A DNA stretch of 64,000 nucleotides from DASSWG01 sp035704905 (GTDB taxonomy: Bacteria > Bacteroidota > Bacteroidia > Flavobacteriales > Flavobacteriaceae): positions 3,058-67,057 of the forward strand of contig DASSWN010000005.1 of NCBI GenBank assembly GCA_035704905.1. Direction: 5' to 3'. A program made the position numbers and the translations under genes. This document shows, one piece after another, positions 1 through 8,608 of the stretch. The notes beneath the pieces were generated by a model. That model did no database searches. It was given only the letters and a program-made list of their open reading frames with translations, and was not told where the DNA came from. The stretch's first letter is position 1. Every line of letters begins with the position of its first letter.

Positions 1-16
1 ATGTCCTTCCCTAACT

Positions 17-2131
17 ATGGCAAAGCAAATTAATGTCGCGCTCATTGGAAACCCCAACACGGGCAAAACTTCTGTTTTCAACCAATTAACAGGCCTGAAC
101 CAAAAAGTAGGGAATTACCCCGGGATAACGGTCGAAAAAAAAGAAGGGGTTTGCAAACTCTCACAGGGGCTGAAAGGGCATATTCTCGATCTTCCCGGAA
201 CGTATAGCCTGAATGCTTCCTCCCTCGACGAGAATATTGTCATTGAATTATTGCTCAACAAAAACGATAAGGATTTTCCTGATGTGGCCGTGGTTGTTAG
301 CGATACTGAAAATTTGAAGCGGAATTTGTTGCTGTTCACCCAAGTAAAGGATTTGGGGATTCCCACAATTTTGGTCATCAATATGGCCGACCGAATGAAG
401 AAAAAAGGGATTTCGATCGACATCTCCCGATTGGAAAAAACGTTGCATACGAAGGTCGTGTTGGTGAGCGCACGAAAAAAAACTGGTTTTGACGAATTGA
501 AAGAAGCGATTGTAAATTATCGCCATCTTTCGCTGGAACCCTGTTTGAACGCTTCCTCCATCGATCCGGTTTATTTTGATGATCTGCGAAAAACCTTCCC
601 CAATCAATCTTTGTACAAATTATGGCTGGTGATTACCCAAGATGTTAATTTTGGTAATTTGAACCGCAAAAAAACAGAACCCGCACAGGATTTCAACCCT
701 AAAAAGAAGGCCGAACTCAAACGCTTACAGCAAAAGGAAACCATTGCGAGGTATCAGTTTATCAACAATCTCTTAAAAGATACGATGAAGGTGGACGCCA
801 AAAGCGCCACGGATATCCGCTCAAAAATTGATCGTATTCTAACGCATAAAATTTGGGGATATGTGATTTTCTTTGGAATCATGTTGTTGATTTTTCAAGC
901 GATTTACAGTTGGTCGGCATATCCCATGGATTTAATCGACCGGTTTTTCGCGTTTTTGAGCGAATGGGTACGAAGTATTCTACCGGCCGGGGTTTTCACA
1001 AATTTGGTCGCAGAAGGAATTATTCCAGGTCTTGGCGGCATCGTGATTTTTATTCCGCAAATTGCTTTTCTGTTCCTTTTTATTTCCATTTTGGAAGAAA
1101 GTGGCTACATGAGCCGCGTGGCATTCTTAATGGATCGGATTATGCGCCGTTTTGGATTAAGCGGAAAAAGTGTGATTCCGTTGGTATCGGGGACTGCTTG
1201 CGCGATTCCAGCGATTATGGCCACACGAAATATTGAAAATTGGAAAGAACGTTTGATTACCATTTTGGTGATTCCGTTTACAACCTGTTCGGCACGGCTT
1301 CCGGTTTATTTGATCATTATTGCCCTTGTAATTCCCGACAAAACCTATCTGGGAATTTTTGGTTTGCAGGCATTGACGTTGATGGCACTTTACATTCTCG
1401 GTTTTGTTACCGCAATTCTTGGCGCATGGGGATTGAACAAAGTTTTGAAAATTAGGAGCAAAAGCTTTTTCATTATTGAAATGCCGAATTACAAGGTGCC
1501 GATGTTTAAAAGTGTTGCGATCAATATCATTGAAAAAACGAAGTCGTTTGTGGTTGGCGCGGGAAAAATCATCTTGGCTATTTCAATTATCCTTTGGGTT
1601 CTTGCGAGTTATGGACCTGGGGAAAAATTTGAAAATGCCGAAGAAATCGTAACGGAAAATTACACGGAAAACATTTCGCCAGAAACATTTTCCCAAGATG
1701 AATTAGACACGAAAATTGCTTCTTTTAAACTGGAAAATTCGTATATTGGAATCGCTGGAAAAACAATTGAACCACTAGTTCGGCCTTTGGGCTATGATTG
1801 GAAAATAGGCATCGCCCTCATTAGTTCTTTTGCCGCTCGTGAAGTTTTTGTGGGAACTTTGGCAACCATTTACAGCGTAGGCAGCGAAGATGAAGCCACA
1901 ATTCAGCAACGCATGAAAGCTGAAAAAAACCCTATCCTCGGAGGCCCGCTGTATAATTTCGCAAGCGGAATCAGCTTATTGTTGTTTTATGCTTTTGCGA
2001 TGCAATGCATGAGCACGTTGGCCATTGTAAAAGTGGAAACGCATTCATGGAAATGGCCGGTGATTCAACTGGTGGTCATGACCGGAATTGCTTATATCGC
2101 TGCTTTGGTGGCCTTTCAACTGCTAAAATAA
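17..2131 (+). CDS. feoB: Ferrous iron transport protein B (GTP-gated Fe2+ permease)
   Basis: FeoB moves Fe2+ across the inner membrane, using an N-terminal cytosolic G domain coupled to a helical membrane domain. The protein has 704 residues. Visible motifs are the P-loop GNPNTGKT (residues 11-18), DLPG (58-61) and NMAD (122-125). Hydrophobic helices fill roughly residues 280-480 and 510-704, including the two gate regions around VSGTACAIPA and SSFAAREVFVG. The start is ATG at 17. A stop (TAA, 12-14) in another frame just upstream could be the end of a feoA gene lying outside the window, but only a few codons are visible. A small FeoB-associated protein follows six bases after the stop, so the two are probably co-transcribed. 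Family assignment is very secure. Confidence 0.97.
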   Translation: MAKQINVALIGNPNTGKTSVFNQLTGLNQKVGNYPGITVEKKEGVCKLSQGLKGHILDLPGTYSLNASSLDENIVIELLLNKNDKDFPDVAVVVSDTENLKRNLLLFTQVKDLGIPTILVINMADRMKKKGISIDISRLEKTLHTKVVLVSARKKTGFDELKEAIVNYRHLSLEPCLNASSIDPVYFDDLRKTFPNQSLYKLWLVITQDVNFGNLNRKKTEPAQDFNPKKKAELKRLQQKETIARYQFINNLLKDTMKVDAKSATDIRSKIDRILTHKIWGYVIFFGIMLLIFQAIYSWSAYPMDLIDRFFAFLSEWVRSILPAGVFTNLVAEGIIPGLGGIVIFIPQIAFLFLFISILEESGYMSRVAFLMDRIMRRFGLSGKSVIPLVSGTACAIPAIMATRNIENWKERLITILVIPFTTCSARLPVYLIIIALVIPDKTYLGIFGLQALTLMALYILGFVTAILGAWGLNKVLKIRSKSFFIIEMPNYKVPMFKSVAINIIEKTKSFVVGAGKIILAISIILWVLASYGPGEKFENAEEIVTENYTENISPETFSQDELDTKIASFKLENSYIGIAGKTIEPLVRPLGYDWKIGIALISSFAAREVFVGTLATIYSVGSEDEATIQQRMKAEKNPILGGPLYNFASGISLLLFYAFAMQCMSTLAIVKVETHSWKWPVIQLVVMTGIAYIAALVAFQLLK

Positions 2132-2136
2132 ACAGT

Positions 2137-2271
2137 ATGTTTCAACAGATTTTAGTCTTCATCTTATTTTTGATCGCAGTGTTGTTTCTTTTGAAAAAAT
2201 TCTTCTGGAAAAGCAAAAAGAAATCAAAAAAGGCCTGTGGAAAAAATGGCACCGATTGTGGCTGCCATTAA
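2137..2271 (+). CDS. Small FeoB-associated Cys-rich membrane protein
   Basis: A 44-residue protein with one N-terminal membrane helix (about residues 4-22, FQQILVFILFLIAVLFLLKK), then a Lys-rich stretch and a Cys-containing tail (KACGKNGTDCGCH, three cysteines). It begins six bases after the feoB stop and is surely in the same transcript. This size, topology and position match the small FeoB-associated proteins known in many bacteria. Their role is not firmly established; an iron-binding or Feo-complex-stabilising job is inference. A longer in-frame start at 2005 would lie deep inside feoB and is rejected. Confidence 0.8.
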   Translation: MFQQILVFILFLIAVLFLLKKFFWKSKKKSKKACGKNGTDCGCH

Positions 2272-2317
2272 TCAAATTGGAAGTTCGTTTCCGCAGGATT
2301 TTCACTGAGCGGGAAAG

Positions 2318-2611
2318 TCAATCTTCATAAACAGCCAATCGGTTTCGCAAGTTTCGAATTTTATGGTTTAAGGAATCGACTTGATCCAAAAGATCGAAAA
2401 CGGCGGCTATTCCTTCGGTATTTATGTTTAAATCTTTGTGCAGGCGCACCGTTTTTTCCAGATTGGAAAGTTGGGTTTCTTCAATAAAATCTTCTTCTTT
2501 TCCTTTCACGATTTCAATTAGCCCAATTTCATAGATGGAATAAATAAAATCGGTTCCAACCTGATGACTGCTGCAAAAAGTTTGGATTGCTATGAGGTTT
2601 GGATCTTCCAT
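2318..2611 (-). CDS. cbpM: CbpM-like chaperone modulator
   Basis: A 97-residue protein related to CbpM, the small MerR-like modulator that binds the J domain of CbpA and adjusts its co-chaperone and DNA-binding activity. The N-terminal part has a helix-turn-helix-like pattern (IQTFCSSHQVGTDFIYSIYEIGLIE, split here only by description) and the C-terminal part is a helix of coiled-coil type (LLDQVDSLNHKIRNLRNRL). It lies two bases downstream of the cbpA-like gene on the same strand, the standard cbpAB arrangement. It converges with the FeoB-associated gene. The neighbour supports the call more strongly than sequence similarity alone. Confidence 0.8.
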   Translation of the reverse strand: MEDPNLIAIQTFCSSHQVGTDFIYSIYEIGLIEIVKGKEEDFIEETQLSNLEKTVRLHKDLNINTEGIAAVFDLLDQVDSLNHKIRNLRNRLAVYED

Positions 2612-2613
2612 AG

Positions 2614-3519
2614 TTAACGTAATTTTGAAAGTTCTTGAAATAATTCCTTTTCTTTGGCGCTGAGGTTTTTCGGAATTTGTATTTTATAGGTCAGGTACAA
2701 ATCGCCAAAGTGCCCCGATTTTTTGTACACCGGAAAACCTTTTCCCTTTAATTTTATTTTTGAATCATTTGGTGTTTCGGGTTTCACTTTCAGTTTCGCT
2801 TTTCCGTCAAAAGTTTCTACGGTAATTTCTCCGCCCAAAAGTGCGGTATAAAGATCAAGCGGAACCTCTTTGAACAAATCGCTGCCGTCGCGCTTGAATT
2901 CTGTGTTGTTTACGATGTTGAAAGTAATATACAAATCGCCTTTCGGTCCTTCGTTCATGCCCGGGCCGCCATGGCCTTTTATTTTAATGGTTTGCCCGTT
3001 TTCAATCCCGGCCGGAATGGTCAACCGAATTTGCTTTCCATTTACCGTTAAGGTTTGTTTTTGAGAACGATACACATCGGTCAAATTCAAGCGAAGTTCG
3101 GCATTGAAATCTTGTCCTTTGAACCTGGTTCTTCCTCCGGAATTGCCTCCAAATCCGCCGCCGCCACCGAACATAGAACTGAAAAAGTCCGAAAAATCTT
3201 CTTGTCCAAAGTTGCCTCCATAACTTTGCTGATGATTTCTGCCCGCGTGCTGCTGTTGACGCGGATCGTAACCCGCTTTTTCGAATTCATCGGCGTGTTG
3301 CCAATCTTTTCCGTATTTATCGTATTTCTTCTTCTTTTCCGGGTCGCTCAACACTTCATTTGCTTCATTTATTTGCTGAAATTTTGCTTGGGCTTCTTTA
3401 TCATTTGGGTTCAAATCCGGATGATGTTTTCGCGCCAATTTGCGGTAGGCTTTTTTTACATCGGCGATGGATGCGTTTTTATCCAGCCCCAGAATTTTAT
3501 AATAATCGATAAATTCCAT
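2614..3519 (-). CDS. cbpA: CbpA-type DnaJ co-chaperone
   Basis: A 301-residue type II J-domain protein that stimulates the DnaK ATPase and delivers unfolded clients. The J domain covers about residues 4-70 with the diagnostic HPD at 33-35. A Gly/Phe/Gln-rich linker follows (about 80-130, with a GGGGGFGG run), then two beta-sandwich client-binding domains. There is no Cys-rich zinc finger, which separates it from DnaJ proper and fits CbpA. The start is ATG at 3519, and a TACCTTTA box lies 20 bases upstream at 3539-3546. It forms an operon with the downstream cbpM. Confidence 0.92.
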   Translation of the reverse strand: MEFIDYYKILGLDKNASIADVKKAYRKLARKHHPDLNPNDKEAQAKFQQINEANEVLSDPEKKKKYDKYGKDWQHADEFEKAGYDPRQQQHAGRNHQQSYGGNFGQEDFSDFFSSMFGGGGGFGGNSGGRTRFKGQDFNAELRLNLTDVYRSQKQTLTVNGKQIRLTIPAGIENGQTIKIKGHGGPGMNEGPKGDLYITFNIVNNTEFKRDGSDLFKEVPLDLYTALLGGEITVETFDGKAKLKVKPETPNDSKIKLKGKGFPVYKKSGHFGDLYLTYKIQIPKNLSAKEKELFQELSKLR

Positions 3520-3538
3520 GGAATGCTTTTTTAATATT

Positions 3539-3546
3539 TAAAGGTA
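3539..3546 (-). promoter_or_regulatory. Candidate -7 box for cbpA-cbpM
   Basis: On the minus strand this reads TACCTTTA, one base from the Bacteroidota -7 consensus TAnnTTTG. It lies about 20 bases upstream of the cbpA start. No clear -33 TTTG is seen at the usual distance. Confidence 0.4.
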
Positions 3547-3606
3547 TTGCTTTTTCCGCAAACCTGTTTTCATTTTTAATTTTCCCTAACATTACGATCA
3601 AGTTTG

Positions 3607-3614
3607 TACCTTTG
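3607..3614 (+). promoter_or_regulatory. -7 promoter box for queD
   Basis: TACCTTTG matches the Bacteroidota -7 consensus TAnnTTTG exactly. Transcription would start near 3619-3621. This makes an ATG at 3617 unusable and supports the start at 3641, with a leader of about 20 bases. Confidence 0.65.
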
Positions 3615-3640
3615 TTTTGTACATTGAATTTCAAAAAAAA

Positions 3641-4090
3641 ATGAGCAAAATCCGTATCACCAAACAATTTTCTTTCGAAACCGGGCATGCACTTTATGGT
3701 TATGACGGAAAATGCAGAAACGTTCATGGCCACAGCTACAAACTTTTTGTAACAGTCTTGGGAACGCCAAACAGCGATAAAAATCACGTGAAATATGGAA
3801 TGGTGATCGATTTTGGCGATTTAAAGAAAATCGTGAAAGAAGAGATCGTCGATAAATTCGATCACGCCACGGTTTTCAATAAAAACACCCCCCATTTGGA
3901 ATTGGCGGAAGAGCTCGAAAAACGAGGGCATAATGTAATTTTGGTAGATTACCAACCAACAAGCGAAAAAATGGTGTTGGATTTTGTGGAAAAAATCAAA
4001 AATCGCTTGCCCCATGAAATTTCCCTACATTCATTAAAACTTCAGGAAACCGAAAGCAGTTTCGCGGAATGGTATGCAAGTGATAATTAA
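3641..4090 (+). CDS. queD: 6-carboxytetrahydropterin synthase (QueD)
   Basis: QueD converts 7,8-dihydroneopterin triphosphate, the GTP cyclohydrolase I product, to 6-carboxy-tetrahydropterin, the second step to preQ0 and queuosine. The protein has 149 residues with the start chosen here. Zinc-binding histidines are visible at H16 (SFETGHAL) and H29/H31 (NVHGHSYK), and the catalytic cysteine is C25 (CRNVHGH). The frame is open from ATG 3617, but that codon sits at the predicted transcription start. folE and queE, which act before and after it, are also in this window but not adjacent. A eukaryote-type PTPS activity is possible, but the CxxxHGH pattern fits QueD. Confidence 0.93.
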   Translation: MSKIRITKQFSFETGHALYGYDGKCRNVHGHSYKLFVTVLGTPNSDKNHVKYGMVIDFGDLKKIVKEEIVDKFDHATVFNKNTPHLELAEELEKRGHNVILVDYQPTSEKMVLDFVEKIKNRLPHEISLHSLKLQETESSFAEWYASDN

Positions 4091-4113
4091 GATTTTTTGA
4101 AATTGACCCCCGT

Positions 4114-4773
4114 TTACCGTAAATTCATTTCCGGCACATTCGTATCTATGATCAGTTCACCTTGCGTTTTTTGTTGAATTTCCATCACGCTAACACCCGG
4201 TGCGCGCTCCAAAAGCCGAAAGCCTCCTTCGGTAACTTCCAAAACAGCGAGATTGGTAACAATTTTTGTAACGCAACCAACGCCCGTTAACGGCAAACTG
4301 CACCGCTTCAATAATTTTGAATCGCCCGCGCGGTTGGTGTGCATCATGGCAACAATTATATTTTCGGCCGAAGCCACCAAATCCATCGCTCCGCCCATAC
4401 CTTTTACTAATTTTCCAGGGATTTTCCAATTCGCGATATCGCCATTTTCAGCGACTTCCATGGCTCCCAAAATAGTTAAATCCACATGTTTTCCCCGAAT
4501 CATGCCAAAACTCATGGCCGAGTCGAAAAAGCTCGCGCCGGGCAGGGCCGTTATGGTTTGTTTGCCGGCATTTATAAGATCGGGGTCGGCTTCTCCTTCA
4601 TACGGAAAAGGGCCCATGCCCAACACGCCGTTTTCACTTTGAAATTCGACATCGATATCGTCGCGCACAAAATTGGCCACCAATGTTGGGATTCCAATAC
4701 CTAGGTTTACATAATACCCATCCTTGATTTCCTGTGCGATGCGGTGCGCTATTCCATTTTTATCTAATGACAT
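4114..4773 (-). CDS. scoB: 3-oxoacid (acetoacetate/succinyl) CoA-transferase, subunit B
   Basis: The catalytic beta subunit of a two-subunit family I CoA transferase, which moves CoA between an acyl-CoA such as succinyl-CoA and a 3-oxoacid such as acetoacetate. It has 219 residues. The active-site glutamate is E47 in QSENGVLG, and the glycine-rich GIGIPT loop precedes it. The subunit A gene lies upstream on the same strand, separated by a 126-base spacer of inverted repeats. Substrate cannot be read from sequence; ScoB/AtoA-type is the best guess. It converges with queD. Confidence 0.9.
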   Translation of the reverse strand: MSLDKNGIAHRIAQEIKDGYYVNLGIGIPTLVANFVRDDIDVEFQSENGVLGMGPFPYEGEADPDLINAGKQTITALPGASFFDSAMSFGMIRGKHVDLTILGAMEVAENGDIANWKIPGKLVKGMGGAMDLVASAENIIVAMMHTNRAGDSKLLKRCSLPLTGVGCVTKIVTNLAVLEVTEGGFRLLERAPGVSVMEIQQKTQGELIIDTNVPEMNLR

Positions 4774-4899
4774 ATCTATAATTTGAAAATGTTTTGATTT
4801 GATGATTTGAAGATGGAGGTATCAATTTGTTGTTTTGAAAATAAACTTGATCCGAAGACGAAGCTGATCATCAAATTTTCAAATTGTCCGATTTTCAAA
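4774..4899. repeat. Inverted-repeat spacer between CoA-transferase subunits
   Basis: The spacer contains several AATTTGAAAAT and ATTTGATGAT motifs in both orientations. AATTTGAAAAT at 4780-4790 is a perfect inverse of ATTTTCAAATT at 4875-4885, and ATTTGATGAT at 4797-4806 is a perfect inverse of ATCATCAAAT at 4867-4876. Read on the coding strand, the repeat starts immediately at the subunit A stop codon (TGA followed by TTTGAAAAT). The arms could fold the scoA-scoB mRNA spacer. It resembles intergenic repeat families common in flavobacteria; that comparison is from memory. Confidence 0.7.
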
Positions 4900-5598
4900 T
4901 CATTTTTCCCTCACGGTCAGTTGTTCAATTCTTTTTTCATAATCTTTCCCCTGAAAAATCCGTTGCACGAATATTCCAGGAATATGGATATGGTTCGGAT
5001 CGAGCTCGCCCGGTTTCACCAATTCTTCAACTTCGACAACGGTGGTTTTGGCCGCTCCACACATCACCGGATTAAAATTCCGGGCGGTTCCTTTGAAAAT
5101 CAGGTTGCCAACCTCATCGCCTTTCCAAGCTTTTATAAAAGCGAAATCGGCTTTGAACGATTCTTCCAAAACATAATGTTTTCCATTGAATTCCCGTATT
5201 TCCTTTCCTTCGGCAACTTCAGTTCCATATCCGGCGGCAACAAAAATGGCTGGAAAACCATGTTGCGCCGCGCGGCATTTTTCTGCCAACGTACCTTGGG
5301 GCGTAAGTTCCACATCAAGTTCACCGGTTAGCATTTGCCGTTCGAATTCAGCATTTTCACCCACATAGGAAGCAATCATTTTCTTGATTTGTTTCTTTTT
5401 CAAAAGCAACCCGAGCCCAAAATCGTCCACGCCTGCATTGTTGGAAATACAAGTTAAATCTTTCACATTCATGCGAACAATTTCAGCTATCAGGTTTTCC
5501 GGAATACCGCAAAGCCCGAAACCACCGAACATCAAGGTCATTCCACTTTCTAAACCTTTTACGGCTTCGCTTATCGACGACACAGTTTTTTTTATCAT
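4900..5598 (-). CDS. scoA: 3-oxoacid CoA-transferase, subunit A
   Basis: The alpha subunit of the two-subunit family I CoA transferase, 232 residues. It carries the family signature GGFGLCG at residues 25-31 followed by IPENLI. It pairs with scoB downstream to form the active enzyme, used in ketone-body or 3-oxoacid activation, for example in leucine or lysine breakdown. Start ATG at 5598. The downstream spacer is filled by inverted repeats, which may set the expression ratio of the two subunits (inference). Confidence 0.9.
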   Translation of the reverse strand: MIKKTVSSISEAVKGLESGMTLMFGGFGLCGIPENLIAEIVRMNVKDLTCISNNAGVDDFGLGLLLKKKQIKKMIASYVGENAEFERQMLTGELDVELTPQGTLAEKCRAAQHGFPAIFVAAGYGTEVAEGKEIREFNGKHYVLEESFKADFAFIKAWKGDEVGNLIFKGTARNFNPVMCGAAKTTVVEVEELVKPGELDPNHIHIPGIFVQRIFQGKDYEKRIEQLTVREK

Positions 5599-5688
5599 TG
5601 GATTTTTCTTTGTCGAAATTTACAAAAATTTGTTTTATTCGGTAAAAATACTTTAAGAAAGCCCTTGCAGGATTTCTTTTAAAAATAG

Positions 5689-5696
5689 TACATTTA
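5689..5696 (+). promoter_or_regulatory. Promoter for the Rossmann/CYTH gene pair
   Basis: TACATTTA, one base off TAnnTTTG, is preceded by TTG at 5665-5667 with a 21-base gap, a usable -33/-7 arrangement. It lies 19 bases before the ATG at 5716. Confidence 0.5.
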
Positions 5697-5715
5697 CAAA
5701 AGTAACAAAAGTAGT

Positions 5716-6375
5716 ATGAAAACAGCCATAATTTTGGGCGCAACAGGATTGACGGGCAACATACTCTTACATAAATTGTTAGCAGACGATTACTATGCTA
5801 AAGTAATTGTTTTCGGAAGAAGGACCGTGGGGCTCAAACATCCCAAAATGCAAGAGTACATAGTCGATTTGTTCGAATTGGAAAAATACAAGGAACAATT
5901 TCGAGGAGATGTGGTTTTTTGTTGCGTTGGAAGCACACAGAAAAAAACGCCAAAGAAAAAAATCTATCAAAAAGTCGATTTTGGAATTCCGGTAACCGCG
6001 GCAAAATTGTGCCGGCAAAACGGCATTCGTTTTTTTGAAGTCATTTCTGCCCTGGGAGCCAACGCCAACAGCCGGTTTTTTTATAATCGAATAAAAGGCG
6101 AAATGGAACTTGAAGTGATGGCGCAAAATATTCAAGACACCTATGTTTTCCGACCATCGTTAATTGGAGGTGAACGCGAAGAAAAGCGGCCTTTCGAATT
6201 TTTCTGGAAACAAGTTATGAAAACCACCGATTTCTTGATGTTCGGGCCCCTGAAAAAATTTAAGCCCATTCATCCCGAAACCATTGCCACGGCGATGATT
6301 TTCGTTGCAAAAAACCGCTACCGAAAATTACTGATCAAATCGGAAGAAATTGAAGAAATTGCCGCAAACGCATGA
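5716..6375 (+). CDS. NAD(P)-binding Rossmann-fold protein
   Basis: A 219-residue atypical short-chain dehydrogenase/NAD(P)-binding protein. The nucleotide-binding loop GATGLTG is at residues 8-14, and an arginine pair after the second strand (VFGRRTVG) suggests NADP preference. The sequence resembles HTATIP2/YwnB-like proteins (FCCVGSTQKKT, then the FYNRIKGEME region carrying the Lys). The substrate is unknown. It overlaps the following CYTH gene by four bases (ATGA), so translation is probably coupled. Confidence 0.82.
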   Translation: MKTAIILGATGLTGNILLHKLLADDYYAKVIVFGRRTVGLKHPKMQEYIVDLFELEKYKEQFRGDVVFCCVGSTQKKTPKKKIYQKVDFGIPVTAAKLCRQNGIRFFEVISALGANANSRFFYNRIKGEMELEVMAQNIQDTYVFRPSLIGGEREEKRPFEFFWKQVMKTTDFLMFGPLKKFKPIHPETIATAMIFVAKNRYRKLLIKSEEIEEIAANA

Positions 6376-6839
6376 TCGAAATCGAACGTAAATTCTTGGT
6401 AACTTCCTCGGAATTCAAATCGGTGGCTAATAAAAGAATGCATATTCGCCAAGCTTATTTGAGTTCGAATCCGGCGCGTAGCGTGCGCATTCGCATTCAA
6501 GATGAAAAAGGATTTATAACCATTAAAGGAAAATCGAATAAAAGCGGTTTATCGCGTTTTGAATGGGAAAAAGAAATTCCTGCAAAAGAAGCAGAAACTT
6601 TGTTGGATTTATGTGAAGCTTTTCCAATTGAAAAAAACCGTTTTTTGGTGAAGTTTGGTGAACATGTTTATGAAGTGGATGAATTTTATGCCGAAAACCA
6701 AGGCTTGATTATTGCCGAAATTGAACTTGCCAGCGAAGACGAAAATTTTTTAAAACCAGAATGGCTGGGTAGGGAAGTCACGGGCGATAAACGCTATTAC
6801 AACGCCCATTTGAGCAAATTTCCGTTTACGGAATGGTAA
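6372..6839 (+). CDS. CYTH domain protein (triphosphate tunnel enzyme)
   Basis: A 155-residue CYTH/triphosphate tunnel metalloenzyme. The family signature EIERKFLV is at residues 2-9, followed by the charged tunnel strands RSVRIRIQD, GFITIKGK, FEWEKEIP and VYEVDEF. Proteins of this size in bacteria usually hydrolyse inorganic triphosphate or other phosphate-containing compounds; adenylate cyclase activity is also known in the superfamily. The start overlaps the upstream gene by ATGA. The actual substrate is not predictable. Confidence 0.88.
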   Translation: MIEIERKFLVTSSEFKSVANKRMHIRQAYLSSNPARSVRIRIQDEKGFITIKGKSNKSGLSRFEWEKEIPAKEAETLLDLCEAFPIEKNRFLVKFGEHVYEVDEFYAENQGLIIAEIELASEDENFLKPEWLGREVTGDKRYYNAHLSKFPFTEW

Positions 6840-6941
6840 CTTCTAATTTACCATTTTGATAAAAAATCGGAACCTATTCAAATTGAATTTCCACATACCA
6901 CAAAAAACTGTACATTAGTGCTTCAAAATTTCAAAATAACC

Positions 6942-8522
6942 ATGAAATATAAATCAACGATAAAACCGATCTTAAACCTTTTCTTTTTTATCGGATTGCT
7001 TTTCGGAGGAATTTCCATTGCTTCCGCCCAAAATCCGCTTACCAATAAACAAATAGACAGTTTGGTCAGCAAAACCATGGAAACCTTTAATGTGCCGGGT
7101 GTTGCTGTGGCAGTGATCAAAGATGGCGAAATGGTTCACTTGGAAGGTTATGGGGTGCGATCGGCTGAAAAAGGAGGGAAGGTAGATGAAAATACGCTTT
7201 TCGGTGTTGCCTCAAACACAAAGGCTTTTACAAGTGCCGCCATTGCCAAACTGGTCGATCAAGGAAAGATTACTTGGGATACCAAAGTGACTGAAATCAT
7301 TCCCGAATTTCAATTGGCGTCCCCTTATTTAACCAATGAAATTACGGTGCGCGATTTGTTGTCGCATCGCACCGGGTTGGGTTTGGGCGCGGGTGATTTG
7401 ATGGTTTTCCCTGCAAACAATACTTTGACGGAAGATGAACTCATTCATAATTTACGGTATTTGGAGCCGGTATCTTCGCTGCGTTCCGAATTCCATTACA
7501 ACAATCTGATGTTTTTGGTGGCTGGGGAAATCGTGGAACGTGTTTCGGGAATGCCTTATGAAAAATTCATAAAAGAGAATTTCATGAATCCGCTTGAAAT
7601 GGACCGAACGGTAGTGAATTATAAAAATAGCAAAGACCATAGCAATGAAATTACGGGTCATGTTCCGGTGGACGGAAAATTGCTTCCGGTCGGACTTAGT
7701 TTTACGGATCCGGCAAATTCGGCAGCCGGAATTTGGTCTTCCGCTGCAGATATGAGCAAATGGGTAGAAGCCCAGCTGCACCACGGAAAATACGGGGAAA
7801 ACCTTTCGGATAGCCTTTTCAGTAAAAAAGCGCAACATGAAATGTGGCAAATGCAAACCATCATTCCGCGGGGTGGAAAAGGTCCATACAACACACATTT
7901 TTCAGGCTATGGGTTAGGTTGGTTTGTAAGCGATGTCAATGGATATAAAGAAGTAACGCATTCCGGGGGCCTGTTGGGGATCGTCACAAAAGTACTCATG
8001 ATACCGGAATTGAATTTGGGAATCATTGTGCTCACCAATCAGCAATCAGGTGCAGCGTTCTCGGCTATTGCAAATTCCATAAAAGACGGTTATTTGGGCG
8101 TCGAACCGCGCGATTGGAACAGTTTATATCAAAACGCGATGGCCAAGCGGGAAGAAGATGCTCAAAAAGTGGTTGATGCAGCATGGCAGACTATGCGGGA
8201 AAACAAGACAGTTGCAAGTTTAGACAATTACACCGGCACTTTCAACGATCCATGGTTTGGAAATATAAGTATTTTCAAAAAGAACGGGAAATTATATTTC
8301 CGAGCCGAAAATGCAAAAGGCCTCACCGGCGAATTGTTCTATTACAAAGGCAACACCTTCATCATCAAATGGGATGATCGCAGCTTGTTGGCAGATGCAT
8401 TTATTAGTTTCAATTTGAACAAGGACGGCAAAGCCAAAAGTGCGACCGTTGAAGCCGTTTCTCCCATGACCGATTTCAGTTTTGATTTTCAAGATTTGGA
8501 ATTTACCCGGAATGAAAAATGA
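6942..8522 (+). CDS. Secreted class C beta-lactamase-like serine hydrolase
   Basis: A 526-residue exported serine hydrolase of the beta-lactamase/DD-peptidase (class C) fold. A signal peptide covers about residues 1-30, ending ASAQ. The nucleophile motif SNTK is at residues 91-94, followed by YNN (FHYNNLMF) and HSG (VTHSGGLLG). The last about 100 residues form a separate beta domain of the DUF3471 type. The upstream GTG at 6918 is rejected because it ends a TACATTAG box at 6911-6918, a likely -7 element. The natural substrate is unknown; esterase, peptidase or a non-lactamase role is as likely as antibiotic hydrolysis. Confidence 0.88.
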   Translation: MKYKSTIKPILNLFFFIGLLFGGISIASAQNPLTNKQIDSLVSKTMETFNVPGVAVAVIKDGEMVHLEGYGVRSAEKGGKVDENTLFGVASNTKAFTSAAIAKLVDQGKITWDTKVTEIIPEFQLASPYLTNEITVRDLLSHRTGLGLGAGDLMVFPANNTLTEDELIHNLRYLEPVSSLRSEFHYNNLMFLVAGEIVERVSGMPYEKFIKENFMNPLEMDRTVVNYKNSKDHSNEITGHVPVDGKLLPVGLSFTDPANSAAGIWSSAADMSKWVEAQLHHGKYGENLSDSLFSKKAQHEMWQMQTIIPRGGKGPYNTHFSGYGLGWFVSDVNGYKEVTHSGGLLGIVTKVLMIPELNLGIIVLTNQQSGAAFSAIANSIKDGYLGVEPRDWNSLYQNAMAKREEDAQKVVDAAWQTMRENKTVASLDNYTGTFNDPWFGNISIFKKNGKLYFRAENAKGLTGELFYYKGNTFIIKWDDRSLLADAFISFNLNKDGKAKSATVEAVSPMTDFSFDFQDLEFTRNEK

Positions 8523-8578
8523 AACCGCGGGTTGAAATGGGAATCTTCTGCTGAAATAAAAAACAAATTCGATTTTAT

Positions 8579-8586
8579 TACCTTTG
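8579..8586 (+). promoter_or_regulatory. -7 promoter box for yicC-gmk-nadD
   Basis: TACCTTTG is an exact match to TAnnTTTG and ends 22 bases before the yicC ATG. It probably drives the yicC-gmk-nadD operon. Confidence 0.65.
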
Positions 8587-8608
8587 CGCAACTTTTTAAT
8601 GCACTTTC

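Noticed and set aside
1..14. End of a feoA gene at the left edge
   Set aside because: Only four codons (ending TAA at 12-14) are present; plausible by context but not supportable.
2005..2136. N-terminal extension of the FeoB-associated protein
   Set aside because: Lies wholly within feoB; the six-base gap start at 2137 gives the family-typical size.
2287..2314. Possible bidirectional hairpin TTTCCGC/GCGGGAAA between convergent genes
   Set aside because: Arms need a bulge, loop is long and there is no T run on either strand.
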